64,000 nt of DNA from Candidatus Krumholzibacteriia bacterium (GTDB lineage Bacteria > Krumholzibacteriota > Krumholzibacteriia > G020349025), in assembly GCA_035649275.1 (NCBI GenBank), contig DASRJW010000029.1, positions 53,171-117,170 of the forward strand, in the 5' to 3' direction. Position 1 is the first letter of the stretch. Each line of letters starts with the position of its first letter. The position numbers and the translations under genes are program-made. The notes under the pieces were generated by a model, which was not told the DNA's origin, ran no database searches, and was given only the letters and a program-made list of their open reading frames with translations. This document shows positions 56,221 through 64,000 of the stretch, one piece after another.

Positions 56221-58212
56221 ATGCGGGCAGACGGAGGCGTGGCGCGCGTGGCGGCACCGAACAGCGGGCGCGGCCGAGGGCTCGTCCTCGGTGTCTTCGC
56301 GGTGGCGCTCGCCCTCCGGGCACTCTACCTGTTCGACATCCGCGACAATCCTTTCTACGACTCTCCCATCATCGACGCGCAGTACTACCGCGATCTCGGC
56401 TGGGCGCTCTCCCGCGGTGAAGGCACCGGGCATGCTCCCTTCATGATGCCGCCGCTCTACCCACTGCTCCTGGCCGCGCTCTTCCGTGTCACCGGCCCCG
56501 ACCTGCAGGGGGCGCATCTGCTGCAGATCGTGCTCGGCGCCACGACGGCAGCGCTCACCGCCCTGCTCGGTCTCCGTCTCGGCGGTGTCGGTGTCGGTGC
56601 GGTGGCCGGTGCGCTCGCCGCCACCAACCGTGCCGCCCTCTACCTGGAAGGAGATCTGCTGGCGACACCGCTCGCGATGTGCCTGGATCTGCTCTTCCTG
56701 CTCTTGCTCTTGCGCTTCCTCGAGCGCGGGCGTCGGCGCGAGCTCGTCGGCGCCGGCATCGCGGCAGGGCTCGCGGCGCTCGCCGTGCCCACGGTGCTGG
56801 CGAGCCTCGCCGTCCTCGCCGCTTGGCTGCTCTGGCGTCGACGAGTCGGAGCCGCGGCAGTGCTGGTGGCGGCGACGCTGCTGCCGATCCTGCCGGTGAC
56901 GGTGCACAACGCCCACGCCAGCGGCGCGCTGGTGTGGATCAGCGCCAACGGTGGCATCAACTTCTACCTCGGCAACAATCCGGAGATGCGCCGCACCGCC
57001 GCGCTCCGCCCCGGTCCGGAATACCGGAGGTTCAACGATCTGCCGCTCCGCGCCGCGGGCATCGTGCACCCGGCGCAGCGCGACCGCTGGTTCTACAGCC
57101 AAGGGTTGCGCTTCTGCGCCGGGCAGCCGCTCTTGGCCTTGCGGCAGACCGGGGAGAAGGTCTTGCAGCTCCTGCACACCCACGAAGGCATGCGCGATTT
57201 CGACCGCCAATACTTCGCGGCGCACTACTCCCGCTTCCTGCGCTTGCCCGGCTGGAGTTTCGCCTGGCTGCTCGCCGCCGCCGTGGTCGGCATGGTCTGG
57301 GCCCGGCGCGGCACGGCGGCGGAGACGGCGCTCCTGCTCTTCCTCGCCTCCTATGCACTCGCCATCGTCGCCTTCTTCGTCACCGCGCGTTACCGGGCGC
57401 CGCTGCTCCCGGTGCTCTCCGTCTTCGCCGCCAGCGGCGCGCTCTGGCTGGTCGAGGTCCTGTGGCGCCGCGCCTGGCGCCCAGCCGCGGTGGCGCTCGC
57501 CGTCGCCGCCGGGGTGGGGACGTTTTCCTCGCTGGATGGGTTGGGGGCGAGCGGCGTCGATACCGTGGAAGCGCAGTACCGGGTGGGGACCGCGTACCAG
57601 CAGAAGGGGGACTGCGAGCGGGCGCTGCAGTGCTACGCCGCGGTGCGGCGCTTGCAGCCGGATCACGCTTTGGCGGCGGCGCACGCGGCGCAATGCGAGC
57701 AGCGCGCCGGTCGTCTGCAGGCGGCGGTGGATCTCTACGAGGGGATCCTGCAGCAGCACCCGGATTACGTCGAGCCGATGGTGAACCTGGCGAATCTGGC
57801 TTGGGCACACCATGATTCGCTGAGCGCGGTGCACTACTTCGAACTCGCCGTGGCGACCGATCCCCTCTTCGCCCAGGCCCACGGCTACTACGGGCTCTTC
57901 CTCCTAGCGCAGGGTGCGGCGCCCGCGGCGGTGCGCTCTCTCTCCCGCGCCCTGGAACTGGATCCGAGCTGGGAGTCGTTGCGGCTGGAGCTGGCGCGGG
58001 CTTGCGTCGCCAGCGGGCAGAGTCAGCGCGCCTTGCGCGAGCTCGACACGGTGCTGGAGGTGATGCGCCCCACCGCGACCCTCGAGCTCGTGCGCGGCGA
58101 GGCGCTGCAGAATCTCGGTCGCCGGGAGGAAGCGCGTGCCGCCTGGGAGCGCGGCCGTAGGCTCGACCCGACGAATGCGGAGCTGCAACAGCGGCTCAGG
58201 CCCGGTCCTTGA
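56221..58212 (+). CDS. Membrane glycosyltransferase (GT39-like) fused to TPRs
   Basis: The 663-residue protein has a first helix (LVLGVFAVALALRALYLFDI) followed by D-S-P-I-I-D-A-Q-Y-Y with acidic residues in the first loop, at least nine membrane helices to about residue 445, and then four or five TPRs (VEAQYRVGTAYQQKGDCERALQCY, ALELDPSWESLRLELARACVAS). The N-terminal part resembles PMT/ArnT enzymes; TPRs at the periplasmic or cytoplasmic end suggest a complex. The donor and acceptor are unknown. Its end overlaps the convergent citrate synthase gene by 17 bases. Confidence 0.7.
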   Translation: MRADGGVARVAAPNSGRGRGLVLGVFAVALALRALYLFDIRDNPFYDSPIIDAQYYRDLGWALSRGEGTGHAPFMMPPLYPLLLAALFRVTGPDLQGAHLLQIVLGATTAALTALLGLRLGGVGVGAVAGALAATNRAALYLEGDLLATPLAMCLDLLFLLLLLRFLERGRRRELVGAGIAAGLAALAVPTVLASLAVLAAWLLWRRRVGAAAVLVAATLLPILPVTVHNAHASGALVWISANGGINFYLGNNPEMRRTAALRPGPEYRRFNDLPLRAAGIVHPAQRDRWFYSQGLRFCAGQPLLALRQTGEKVLQLLHTHEGMRDFDRQYFAAHYSRFLRLPGWSFAWLLAAAVVGMVWARRGTAAETALLLFLASYALAIVAFFVTARYRAPLLPVLSVFAASGALWLVEVLWRRAWRPAAVALAVAAGVGTFSSLDGLGASGVDTVEAQYRVGTAYQQKGDCERALQCYAAVRRLQPDHALAAAHAAQCEQRAGRLQAAVDLYEGILQQHPDYVEPMVNLANLAWAHHDSLSAVHYFELAVATDPLFAQAHGYYGLFLLAQGAAPAAVRSLSRALELDPSWESLRLELARACVASGQSQRALRELDTVLEVMRPTATLELVRGEALQNLGRREEARAAWERGRRLDPTNAELQQRLRPGP

Positions 58213-59485
58213 GCGGCACGAAGTCGCGCGGCGCCGGGCCATGGTAGAGCTGCCGCGGCCGCACGATCTCGATCTCCGGATCCAGGAGCATCTCTTCCCA
58301 CTGGGCCAGCCAACCCACGGTGCGCGGGATGGCGAAGAGCACCGGGAACATGGCGCTCGGGAAGCCCAGGGCGCGGTAGACGAGACCGGAGTAGAAATCC
58401 ACGTTCGGGTAGAGCTTGCGGCGGACGAAGTACTCGTCTTGCAGGGCGATCTTCTCCAGCTCCAGCGCCACGTCCAGGAGCGGGTCGCGCCGGGTGGCGG
58501 CGCACACCTGCGGGGCCAGGGCCTGGATGATGCGGGCGCGCGGATCGTAGGAGCGATAGACGGGGTGACCGAAGCCCACCAGGCGCGACTCGCCGCTCTT
58601 CACCCGGCGGACGAAACCCGCCACTCGCTCCACCCGGCCGATCTCCAGGAACTGGCGCAGCACTGCCTCGTTGGCGCCGCCATGCCGCGGCCCGTAGAGG
58701 GCACCCATGGCGGCGGCCACGGCAGTGAAGGGATCAGCGTGCGCGCTGCCGACGGTGCGCATGGCGCTGGTGCTGCAGGTCTGCTCGTGGTCGGCGTGCA
58801 GGATGAAGAGCACCTCCAAGGCGCGCTCGAGGACTGGATCGGCGCGGTACTGGGTCTCGGTCATCTTGAACATCATGCTCAAGAAGTTCCCGGTGTAGGT
58901 GAGGTCGTTGTCCGGGTAGACGTAGGGAAGACCCATGGTGTGCCGGTAGCAGAAGGCAGCGATGGTGGAAACCTTGGCGATGAGGCGGAAAGCCTGGGAG
59001 CGCCGCGAGGCGGGATCGAGGATATCCCGAGCCCCGGGATAGAAGGTGGACAGGGCTCCCACGGTGGAGAGCAGCATGCCCATGGGGTGGGCGTCGTAAC
59101 GGAAGCCAGCCATGAACTTCTTCACGTTCTCGTGCAGGATGGTGTGGGTGGTGATGTTCAGGCTCCACGCGGCCAGCTGCGCCGCCGTGGGCAGCGTTCC
59201 CTCCAGGAGCAGGTATGCCGTCTCCATGAAACTGGCCTGCGCCGCCAGTTGTTCGATCGGATAGCCGCGGTAGAGGAGCACGCCGCGCTCGCCGTCGATG
59301 GTGGTGATGCGGCTCTCGCAGGCGGCGGTGTTGACGAAGCCGGGATCGTAGCTCAGGAGGCCCAGGTCCTGGTCGTCGGTGCGGATCTGCCGCAAGTCGG
59401 CGGCGCGGATGCTGCGGTGCTGGATGGGGATCTCGTAGGTCCTGCCGGTGCGATTGTCGACGACGGTGAGCGTCTCCCGGGCCAC
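58196..59485 (-). CDS. gltA: Citrate synthase
   Basis: The 429-residue enzyme has the active-site residues His in LHADHEQTCST, the HGGANEA loop, His in GFGHPVYRSYDPRA and the catalytic Asp in YPNVDFYSG. It condenses oxaloacetate and acetyl-CoA at the TCA entry. The length is that of Gram-negative hexameric (type II) synthases, but without an obvious NADH site. GTG 59485 follows GGAGG at six bases. The coding region of the upstream M28 peptidase runs 133 bases into this gene in another frame. Confidence 0.95.
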   Translation of the reverse strand: MARETLTVVDNRTGRTYEIPIQHRSIRAADLRQIRTDDQDLGLLSYDPGFVNTAACESRITTIDGERGVLLYRGYPIEQLAAQASFMETAYLLLEGTLPTAAQLAAWSLNITTHTILHENVKKFMAGFRYDAHPMGMLLSTVGALSTFYPGARDILDPASRRSQAFRLIAKVSTIAAFCYRHTMGLPYVYPDNDLTYTGNFLSMMFKMTETQYRADPVLERALEVLFILHADHEQTCSTSAMRTVGSAHADPFTAVAAAMGALYGPRHGGANEAVLRQFLEIGRVERVAGFVRRVKSGESRLVGFGHPVYRSYDPRARIIQALAPQVCAATRRDPLLDVALELEKIALQDEYFVRRKLYPNVDFYSGLVYRALGFPSAMFPVLFAIPRTVGWLAQWEEMLLDPEIEIVRPRQLYHGPAPRDFVPLKDRA

Positions 59486-60678
59486 GCGGTTCCTCCGGAG
59501 GCAAAGTTGGCGGCAGGATAGCGGCTCGCTCCGGCGGGGGCAATCGCCGCCGCCTCGAGGGTGAGGAAGCGTTGCAGGAGCGCGCGCACCCGCGTGTACC
59601 CTGCCCACACGAAATGCGCCGGCGTATCCCCCGGGCCGTGCAGGTGGCGAATGCCCCAGGCGCCAGGCTCGACGGTGAGCAACGTCAGCGCCGGCACACC
59701 GGCGCCGAGCAGCTCCCCGGCGTCGGTCCAGAGCGGCAGGGGCAGGTGACGCAGGCGGCTTCCGGCGGCACGCTCGAGCTGGCCGTGCACCGCCGCGCTG
59801 GCCGCTTCGATTCCGTGGCGGCGCAACTCGTAGCGGGACACCACGGCTTCGCTGCCGGCGCCGATGGCTTCGAGGTTGATGCAGGCGTCGATGCGCTCGG
59901 CGGCGAAGCGCGGTGCCAGCGCGGCGCTACCCTGGGCACCGTTCTCTTCGCCAGCGAACCAGACGCAGGTGAGTCGCGTGTGTTCGAGAGGCTGCCGTGC
60001 AGTGGCCGCGGCCAGCTCGACGAGGAGCGCACAGGCGGCGGCGTTGTCCACCGTGCCCCGGCTCGGTTGCCGCAGGCCGCCCAAGGCGAGCACTGCCGCC
60101 GCGGCGGCGAACGCCAAGGCCGTGAGCACTCCCAGCGGGCGCAAGGCGCGCCGCCGTCGCCGCAGCACCAGCAGTGCCGTGGCCGCCCCGCCGAGGGCGG
60201 CGCCGCCGAGAACGATGCCGCGCCCCACATGATCGAGGAGCTCGGTCTTGCTGTCGTAGTGCGCGCTGAGGAGAACGTGGCGGAGCGGCGCGCCACGCGG
60301 CTCGACTTGGGTGACGAGAACTGCTTCCGTGGTCGCCGGCAGGAGCCGATCCAGATCGCCCGCACCGGCCAGGAGCGCGGCGGCGAGGGCCAAGCCTGCC
60401 GCCGCCAGCCAGCGGCGCGAAGGTCGGAAGGCGGCGCGGCCGAGGAGGAAAGCGACGCAGAGGAGCGCCAGCGCGGCGGCGTCGGCGCGGGCAGGGTGGC
60501 AAGCGAAGGGAAGGGTCGCGGGTTCGAGCCCAGCAGCGCGCAGCGCCGTCTCGAGACCGGCCTGCGCCTGCTGCAAACCGGGCGTGCCGTTCTGGCGCGG
60601 GAAATCCAAGCGCGCCAGCAGCGACTCCGCCGCGGCAGTTTCGCTCGCGCTCTCGGCGCTCGTGATCGAGGTACTCAT
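59353..60678 (-). CDS. Membrane-embedded M28 family metallopeptidase
   Basis: The 441-residue protein shows M28 (aminopeptidase Y-like) zinc ligands: H140 and D142 (SAHYDSK), D211 (VDNAAA), E244-E245 (GEENGAQGS), E270 (NLEAIG, where Asp is usual) and the His of HGPGDTPAHF. Two hydrophobic helices (about 66-84 and 91-107) precede the domain, and two more (153-172 and 182-202) are inserted between the first and second metal ligands. The frame stops inside gltA, so its final 44 residues are out-of-frame gltA sequence and may not be functional. ATG 60678 follows AGGAG at seven to eight bases. Confidence 0.75.
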   Translation of the reverse strand: MSTSITSAESASETAAAESLLARLDFPRQNGTPGLQQAQAGLETALRAAGLEPATLPFACHPARADAAALALLCVAFLLGRAAFRPSRRWLAAAGLALAAALLAGAGDLDRLLPATTEAVLVTQVEPRGAPLRHVLLSAHYDSKTELLDHVGRGIVLGGAALGGAATALLVLRRRRRALRPLGVLTALAFAAAAAVLALGGLRQPSRGTVDNAAACALLVELAAATARQPLEHTRLTCVWFAGEENGAQGSAALAPRFAAERIDACINLEAIGAGSEAVVSRYELRRHGIEAASAAVHGQLERAAGSRLRHLPLPLWTDAGELLGAGVPALTLLTVEPGAWGIRHLHGPGDTPAHFVWAGYTRVRALLQRFLTLEAAAIAPAGASRYPAANFASGGTAWPGRRSPSSTIAPAGPTRSPSSTAASAPPTCGRSAPTTRTWAS

Positions 60679-60733
60679 TCCGGGCTCCTGGAAACCGCGC
60701 TGCTTCTTTCTTCTAGCATTCCTGCCAGGACGA

Positions 60734-60792
60734 CTCCACACTATGCAACCGTCCGAGGCATGCCTCTTGCTGCCTGGAGACGTCTCCACACT
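60734..60792. promoter_or_regulatory. Divergent M28/GNAT promoter region with direct repeats and a palindrome
   Basis: CTCCACACT occurs at 60734-60742 and 60784-60792, exactly 50 bases apart, and a perfect 12-bp palindrome (GAGGCATGCCTC, 60755-60766) lies between. Both divergent genes start just outside this segment, so it may be an operator. Confidence 0.35.
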
Positions 60793-60810
60793 TCCTTGGG
60801 AGGACGGGCG

Positions 60811-61395
60811 ATGGGACCCGGGGATTTCCTGCGCACACACTTCCGCGTCTACCGCCTGTGGATCCTCGAACGCGCGCTCGGCCCGGAGGCCGTGCCGGAG
60901 CCCACCGCGCCCGCCGGGGTCGAGATCCGCTTCCTCGATCGGCATGCGCGGCGCGATTGGATCTGCCAGCATGCGGGCAACGAGGCCGACTGGCCGCAGT
61001 TCCGCACCGCTCTCTTGCACGATCACGATCTCGTCGTGGCCATGCAGGGAGGCCAGCCGGTGGGCTGGGCCTGGCTCGGCTACGGGCGCGTGTTCCTGCC
61101 GCCTTTGGGTCGCGAGATCTGCCTGCCCGAGGGGACTGCATATCTCTACGAGGCCTATGTGCGGCCGCTCGTGCGTGGTCACGGCATCGGCACGGCACTG
61201 GTGGGAGCACGCTGCGCCCAGGCAGCGCGCCTCGGCTACGCCCGGCTGCTGACCCATGTGCTCGCCGGCAACGTTCCCTCGCTGCGCGCCCTCGAGCACC
61301 ATGGTTTCGTGAACAGCGGGCGTACCCACTTCCTCCGCGCCTTGCTGTTGCGGGTGTGGATGCGCTCGCCGCTTCCGGTGTCACGCGCCGCCTAG
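60811..61395 (+). CDS. GNAT family N-acetyltransferase
   Basis: The 194-residue protein contains the acetyl-CoA binding motif VRPLVRGHGIGTALVGA (R/Q-x-x-G-x-G/A) and the NVPSLRALEHHGF segment, which are GNAT hallmarks; EAYVRPLVRG is the typical strand 4. GGGAGG stands seven bases before ATG 60811. The target (protein N-terminus, antibiotic or metabolite) cannot be told. The sigma-54 activator gene begins 26 bases after it. Confidence 0.85.
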   Translation: MGPGDFLRTHFRVYRLWILERALGPEAVPEPTAPAGVEIRFLDRHARRDWICQHAGNEADWPQFRTALLHDHDLVVAMQGGQPVGWAWLGYGRVFLPPLGREICLPEGTAYLYEAYVRPLVRGHGIGTALVGARCAQAARLGYARLLTHVLAGNVPSLRALEHHGFVNSGRTHFLRALLLRVWMRSPLPVSRAA

Positions 61396-61420
61396 GACCT
61401 CTTTCCGCTACCATGCGGGG

Positions 61421-63391
61421 ATGGACTCGGTCGATAGCCCACAGGATCCTCTGCTCGAGCTCGCCCGGCAGCTGCTGCCGCTCGGGACCTGGCGCGAGGT
61501 GGCGCGCGATGGCTTGCTGTGCATCGCCGGCATCCAAGGCATGGCGGCGGGTGCGGTGCTCTGGCGTGCCGACGAGGGTCCCCTGCACTTGCTGAGCCAT
61601 TTCGGCCTCGGCGCCGGACGGCTGCGCGGCCGCTTCCGCCTGCCGGCGGAGGCACAAGGCTTCCTGCTCGAAACCGGCCCGCTGACGTTGGAGGCGGCAC
61701 GCCGTCGCCCGGCGGGACGGGGCCTCTTGCGGGCCTTGCATCCGCTGGATGCGCAGCTCGGCGAAGCCTGGCTCTTCCCCCTGCACGCCGAAGGCAAGCT
61801 GCGCGGGCTCCTCTGCGTCGGCCCCTCGCTCGTGACCCAAGAGCTGGTGGCGCCGGACGCCATCGGCGGCTGCAATGACATGGCCGAACTGCTGCGCCTG
61901 CGTCTCCTCGGCTGCGCTTCTGACAGCGGCGTACCGCTGGCGGAGGAGCGGCCGGCGCCGGCGGATTCTCGCCCTCTCGCCAGCAGTGGCCGCGGCGTGG
62001 CCTCGCGCCTCCGGCACCTCCGGTCGCGCTACCCGGACGCCGCCGCCATGGTGGGAGAGAGTGCGGCCATGCTCGCCCACCTCGAGGAGATCGTCTCGCT
62101 GGCGGACACGGATTACACCGTTCTCGTCGAGGGTGAAACGGGGACGGGGAAGGAACTGGCGGCGCACCTGCTGCATCGCTCGAGCCGGAGAGCGCAGGGG
62201 CCCTTCGAGGCCGTGGACTGCTCCGCCATCCCGCAAGAGCTCATCGAAAGCGAGCTCTTCGGGCACGTGAAGGGAGCGTTCACCGGCGCCTCGCGGGATT
62301 TTCGCGGCGCCTTCGAGCGCGCCGATGGCGGCACGCTGCTCCTGGACGAGATCGGCGACATGGACTTGCGCAGCCAGACGCGACTGCTACGGGTGCTGCA
62401 GGAAGGCCAGGTGCGGCGGCTGGGGGGCGATCGGCCCGTACCGGTGGATGTGCGCGTGGTGGCGGCGACGAACCAGGAGCTCGCCGCCTTGGTGCGGCAA
62501 TCGCGCTTCCGCGAAGACCTCTATTACCGCATTCACGTGTGCCCGGTGCGGGTGCCGTCGCTGCGCGAGCGCGGCGACGACCGCCAGGTCCTCTTCGAGC
62601 ACTTTATGGCCCAGCATGCCGCCGAGCTGCAGCGCCCGGCCCGCCGGCTGACGCCGGCAGGGCGCCGGCGGCTGCGCTCCGAGCTCTTTCCCGGCAACGT
62701 GCGCCAGCTGCAGAACGTGGTGCGCCAACTCCTGGTGCCGAAAGCGGCGCGCGGGCCGGTGGATGCCGACGAGCTCGAACGGGTCCTGCGCCGCGCCTCG
62801 AGTCAGGGGCTGCAGCCACGCCGGGCGCGGCCTGCTCACGAGGCTGCCGAGGAGCGCGCCGAGATGCCTCCGCCCACGGCCGAGGTGACTCGCCTGGTGG
62901 AATCTGCCCGCAAGGTGCGGGATGCCCCTCCGACGCTTCCCTCTCCTCCCACGTTGGCGAGTCCGAACGGCGTCGAGGACGTGGGAAACTGGGTCCTGGA
63001 GCGGCTCCGGGAGCATCGCTTCAATCTTTCCGCCGCGGCGCGGTCGCTGCAGGAACAGCGGCGCCAGGGGGCCTCGCGCGAGGCCGTGCCGGTCTTCGAT
63101 CGCGGCGCCCTCGACTACTACCTGTGCGGGGAGTTTTTCCGCGCCCTCGTGGGTCATGCCTATGCCGTCGATGCCGCCCTGCAGCATTTGGCGCCGCGGG
63201 CGCCGCATTCGCCACGCTTGCGGCGCAAGGTGCAGGCCTTCGTCCGGCCGCTGCGATCCTGGCAGCGCCGGACTGGCGCCCAGGCTCGGGCGCGCTTGCA
63301 CGAGGTCTACCGGCGCGTGCCAGAGACCTACCTGACGGAGATCGAACAAGCGGCGGCGGCGCTGCGGCGCGGCCGCTGGCGGCTGCCATGA
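61421..63391 (+). CDS. Sigma-54-dependent transcriptional activator with N-terminal GAF-like domain
   Basis: The 656-residue protein has an N-terminal sensory domain (about 1-165, GAF-like: GAVLWRADEGPLHLLSHFGLG... LFPLHAEGKLRGLLCVG), the AAA+ sigma-54 activator domain with Walker A GETGTGKE (238-245), intact GAFTGA (285-290) and LLLDE (306-310), and a C-terminal Fis-like HTH region (LREHRFNLSAAARSLQ, near 530-545). A 110-residue Arg-rich tail follows. The GAFTGA loop contacts sigma-54, so a true enhancer-binding activator is expected. No rpoN gene or -24/-12 promoter is recognised nearby. Confidence 0.92.
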   Translation: MDSVDSPQDPLLELARQLLPLGTWREVARDGLLCIAGIQGMAAGAVLWRADEGPLHLLSHFGLGAGRLRGRFRLPAEAQGFLLETGPLTLEAARRRPAGRGLLRALHPLDAQLGEAWLFPLHAEGKLRGLLCVGPSLVTQELVAPDAIGGCNDMAELLRLRLLGCASDSGVPLAEERPAPADSRPLASSGRGVASRLRHLRSRYPDAAAMVGESAAMLAHLEEIVSLADTDYTVLVEGETGTGKELAAHLLHRSSRRAQGPFEAVDCSAIPQELIESELFGHVKGAFTGASRDFRGAFERADGGTLLLDEIGDMDLRSQTRLLRVLQEGQVRRLGGDRPVPVDVRVVAATNQELAALVRQSRFREDLYYRIHVCPVRVPSLRERGDDRQVLFEHFMAQHAAELQRPARRLTPAGRRRLRSELFPGNVRQLQNVVRQLLVPKAARGPVDADELERVLRRASSQGLQPRRARPAHEAAEERAEMPPPTAEVTRLVESARKVRDAPPTLPSPPTLASPNGVEDVGNWVLERLREHRFNLSAAARSLQEQRRQGASREAVPVFDRGALDYYLCGEFFRALVGHAYAVDAALQHLAPRAPHSPRLRRKVQAFVRPLRSWQRRTGAQARARLHEVYRRVPETYLTEIEQAAAALRRGRWRLP

Positions 63392-63400
63392 AGACGACGA

Positions 63401-63443
63401 TAAAAAAACACGGGGAGGCGGGCTTCCTGCGCACGCCTCCCCG
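63401..63443 (-). terminator. Strong leftward rho-independent terminator
   Basis: CGGGGAGGCG (63411-63420) and CGCCTCCCCG (63434-63443) form a perfect 10-bp stem with a 13-base loop. On the minus strand it is followed by TG and seven T, a classical terminator; on the plus strand no T-run follows. Confidence 0.85.
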
Positions 63444-63499
63444 CGACAGCCTGCGTGGGGATCCAGGCTCGCTTCGCCAGTCGAATCGATCCCACGCGC

Positions 63500-63709
63500 T
63501 CAGGAGGTTCCGAGGGGGAGCGGAGCCTCGACCGACCGTGCCGAGGGGAGCGTCACGATCGTCTGGCGCGGGGAAGGGCCTCTCGGCAGCTCGCGTGCTA
63601 CCCAGCAGCCCGGGACCGCTCTCGCGATCTCCACTTTCCACTCTTGCAGGGAGCGCGCCAATTCCAGTCGGTCCCGCTCCAGGCCGGCAAACTTTTGCGG
63701 CGGCGTCAG
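63500..63709 (-). CDS. Possible small protein upstream of the leftward terminator
   Basis: A minus-strand frame of 69 codons between TAA and TGA reads KFAGLERDRLELARSLQEW, then VEIARAVPGCWVAREL and ends VEAPLPLGTS. The N-terminal half has an amphipathic helix pattern. Possible starts are CTG or TTG; GGAG precedes an in-frame TTG. The frame ends 57 bases before the terminator. The amino-acid pattern, not homology, is the only support; it may also be chance within a small RNA gene. Confidence 0.25.
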   Translation of the reverse strand: MTPPQKFAGLERDRLELARSLQEWKVEIARAVPGCWVARELPRGPSPRQTIVTLPSARSVEAPLPLGTS

Positions 63710-63782
63710 TTAGCTTCGCCGGTTCGAGGCCGGGCGGCGTGTCGGAGAATATGCTGAATCGGCATTTTAATGGTGATTCATT

Positions 63783-63804
63783 GATGAAACAGCGATGAAA
63801 CAGC
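63783..63804 (+). repeat. 11-bp tandem duplication over the start codon
   Basis: GATGAAACAGC is present twice, directly adjacent (63783-63793 and 63794-63804). The duplication creates a second ATG; only the second opens the CoA-binding protein frame. Confidence 0.9.
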
Positions 63805-64000
63805 ACGTATTCGGCGAAACGGGCAAGCAGCGGGTGGCCGTGGTGGGGGCCTCCACCAGCCGCGCCAAATATGGCAACCGCGCCGTCCGGGCCTATCGCG
63901 CCGCCGGCTGGGAGGTGTACCCGGTGCACCTCACCGCTGCCGCCATCGAGGGGATCCCGGCCTTCCGCAGCGTCCTCGACCTGCCGGAGCGGTTGGAGCG
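63795..64000 (+). CDS. CoA-binding protein (YccU-like), 3' partial
   Basis: The visible 68 codons read KQRVAVVGASTSRAKYGNRAVRAYRAAGWEVYPVH and LDLPERLE, the Rossmann-type fold of the CoA_binding_2 family (VVGAS loop and PV-P strand), close to YccU/YneT. The family binds CoA; its function is poorly known. The gene runs off the window. An 11-base tandem duplication (GATGAAACAGC) at 63783-63804 spans the start codon; the first copy's ATG is followed by a stop after three codons, so ATG 63795 is the start. Confidence 0.8.
   Translation, partial: MKQHVFGETGKQRVAVVGASTSRAKYGNRAVRAYRAAGWEVYPVHLTAAAIEGIPAFRSVLDLPERLE

Larger units (their letters stand above)
63392..63794. other. 403-base gap between sigma-54 activator and CoA-binding protein genes
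   Basis: It contains a strong leftward terminator (63401-63443), a leftward 69-codon frame (63500-63709), and an AT-rich patch (about 63745-63795) that likely holds divergent promoter elements, for example TAAAAT on the minus strand near 63765. No known RNA is recognised. Confidence 0.55.

Overview
The window is 64 kb of very GC-rich, densely packed bacterial chromosome. Evidence for a Gram-negative envelope is a porin-like barrel ending in Phe (19580-20236), secreted proteins with FlgD-like or other C-terminal tails, and signal-peptide beta-helix proteins. The secreted gingipain-like peptidase with FG-GAP repeats and a C-terminal sorting domain, two beta-helix proteins sharing a C-terminal motif, and GT39-like membrane enzymes with TPRs suggest a little-studied FCB-group lineage of the Eisenbacteria/Krumholzibacteria type. 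That placement is inference. There is no phage, transposase, integrase or CRISPR array, so this is core chromosome with lineage-specific genes between housekeeping operons.

Layout: 1-11.2 kb holds surface and accessory genes (C25 peptidase, beta-helix protein, HU, membrane glycosyltransferase, TPR/CBM48-like protein, tandem zinc-finger protein, SpoVG). 11.3-19.5 kb holds a rhomboid protease and a complete F-type ATP synthase operon (atpZ, atpI, atpBEFHAGDC). 19.6-25.3 kb holds an outer-membrane protein and a three-gene unit (Mg-chelatase-like AAA ATPase, VWA protein, Ser/Thr kinase with TPRs). 25.4-30.1 kb holds MFS transporter, MoaB-like protein, DUF4446 protein, CCA-adding enzyme and tRNA-Val. 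30.1-38.8 kb holds isoaspartyl peptidase and thrS (leftward), then infC-rpmI-rplT-pheS-pheT-zapB-like-zapA (rightward). A probable 6S RNA lies after zapA. 39.2-45.3 kb holds folD-xseA-xseB-ispA, then dxs and nadK. 45.4-51.2 kb holds trpEGDCFB with overlapping genes and no trpA, then tRNA-Arg. 51.3-64 kb holds cutA, a second beta-helix protein, a diiron ferritin-like protein, a GreA-domain protein, a second membrane glycosyltransferase with TPRs, citrate synthase, an M28 membrane peptidase, a GNAT enzyme, a sigma-54 activator and the start of a CoA-binding protein.

The main less obvious observations are RNA-level: a perfect 10-bp hairpin that buries the spoVG ribosome binding site; an attenuator-like leader before infC with a T-box-like motif; a long closed helix matching a 6S RNA next to zapA; a strong leftward terminator at 63.4 kb with no recognised gene feeding it; and a tRNA-Val with C instead of U at position 33. 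Protein-level oddities are a ThrRS without its TGS domain, a GreA domain on a 690-residue protein, an ATP synthase b subunit with an apparent signal peptide, an M28 peptidase with membrane helices inserted between its metal ligands, and an orphan sorting-domain remnant beside the tRNA-Val gene.

Coordinates of starts were chosen by ribosome binding sites and family alignment from memory; no database search was run, and all functional names rest on motif recognition.
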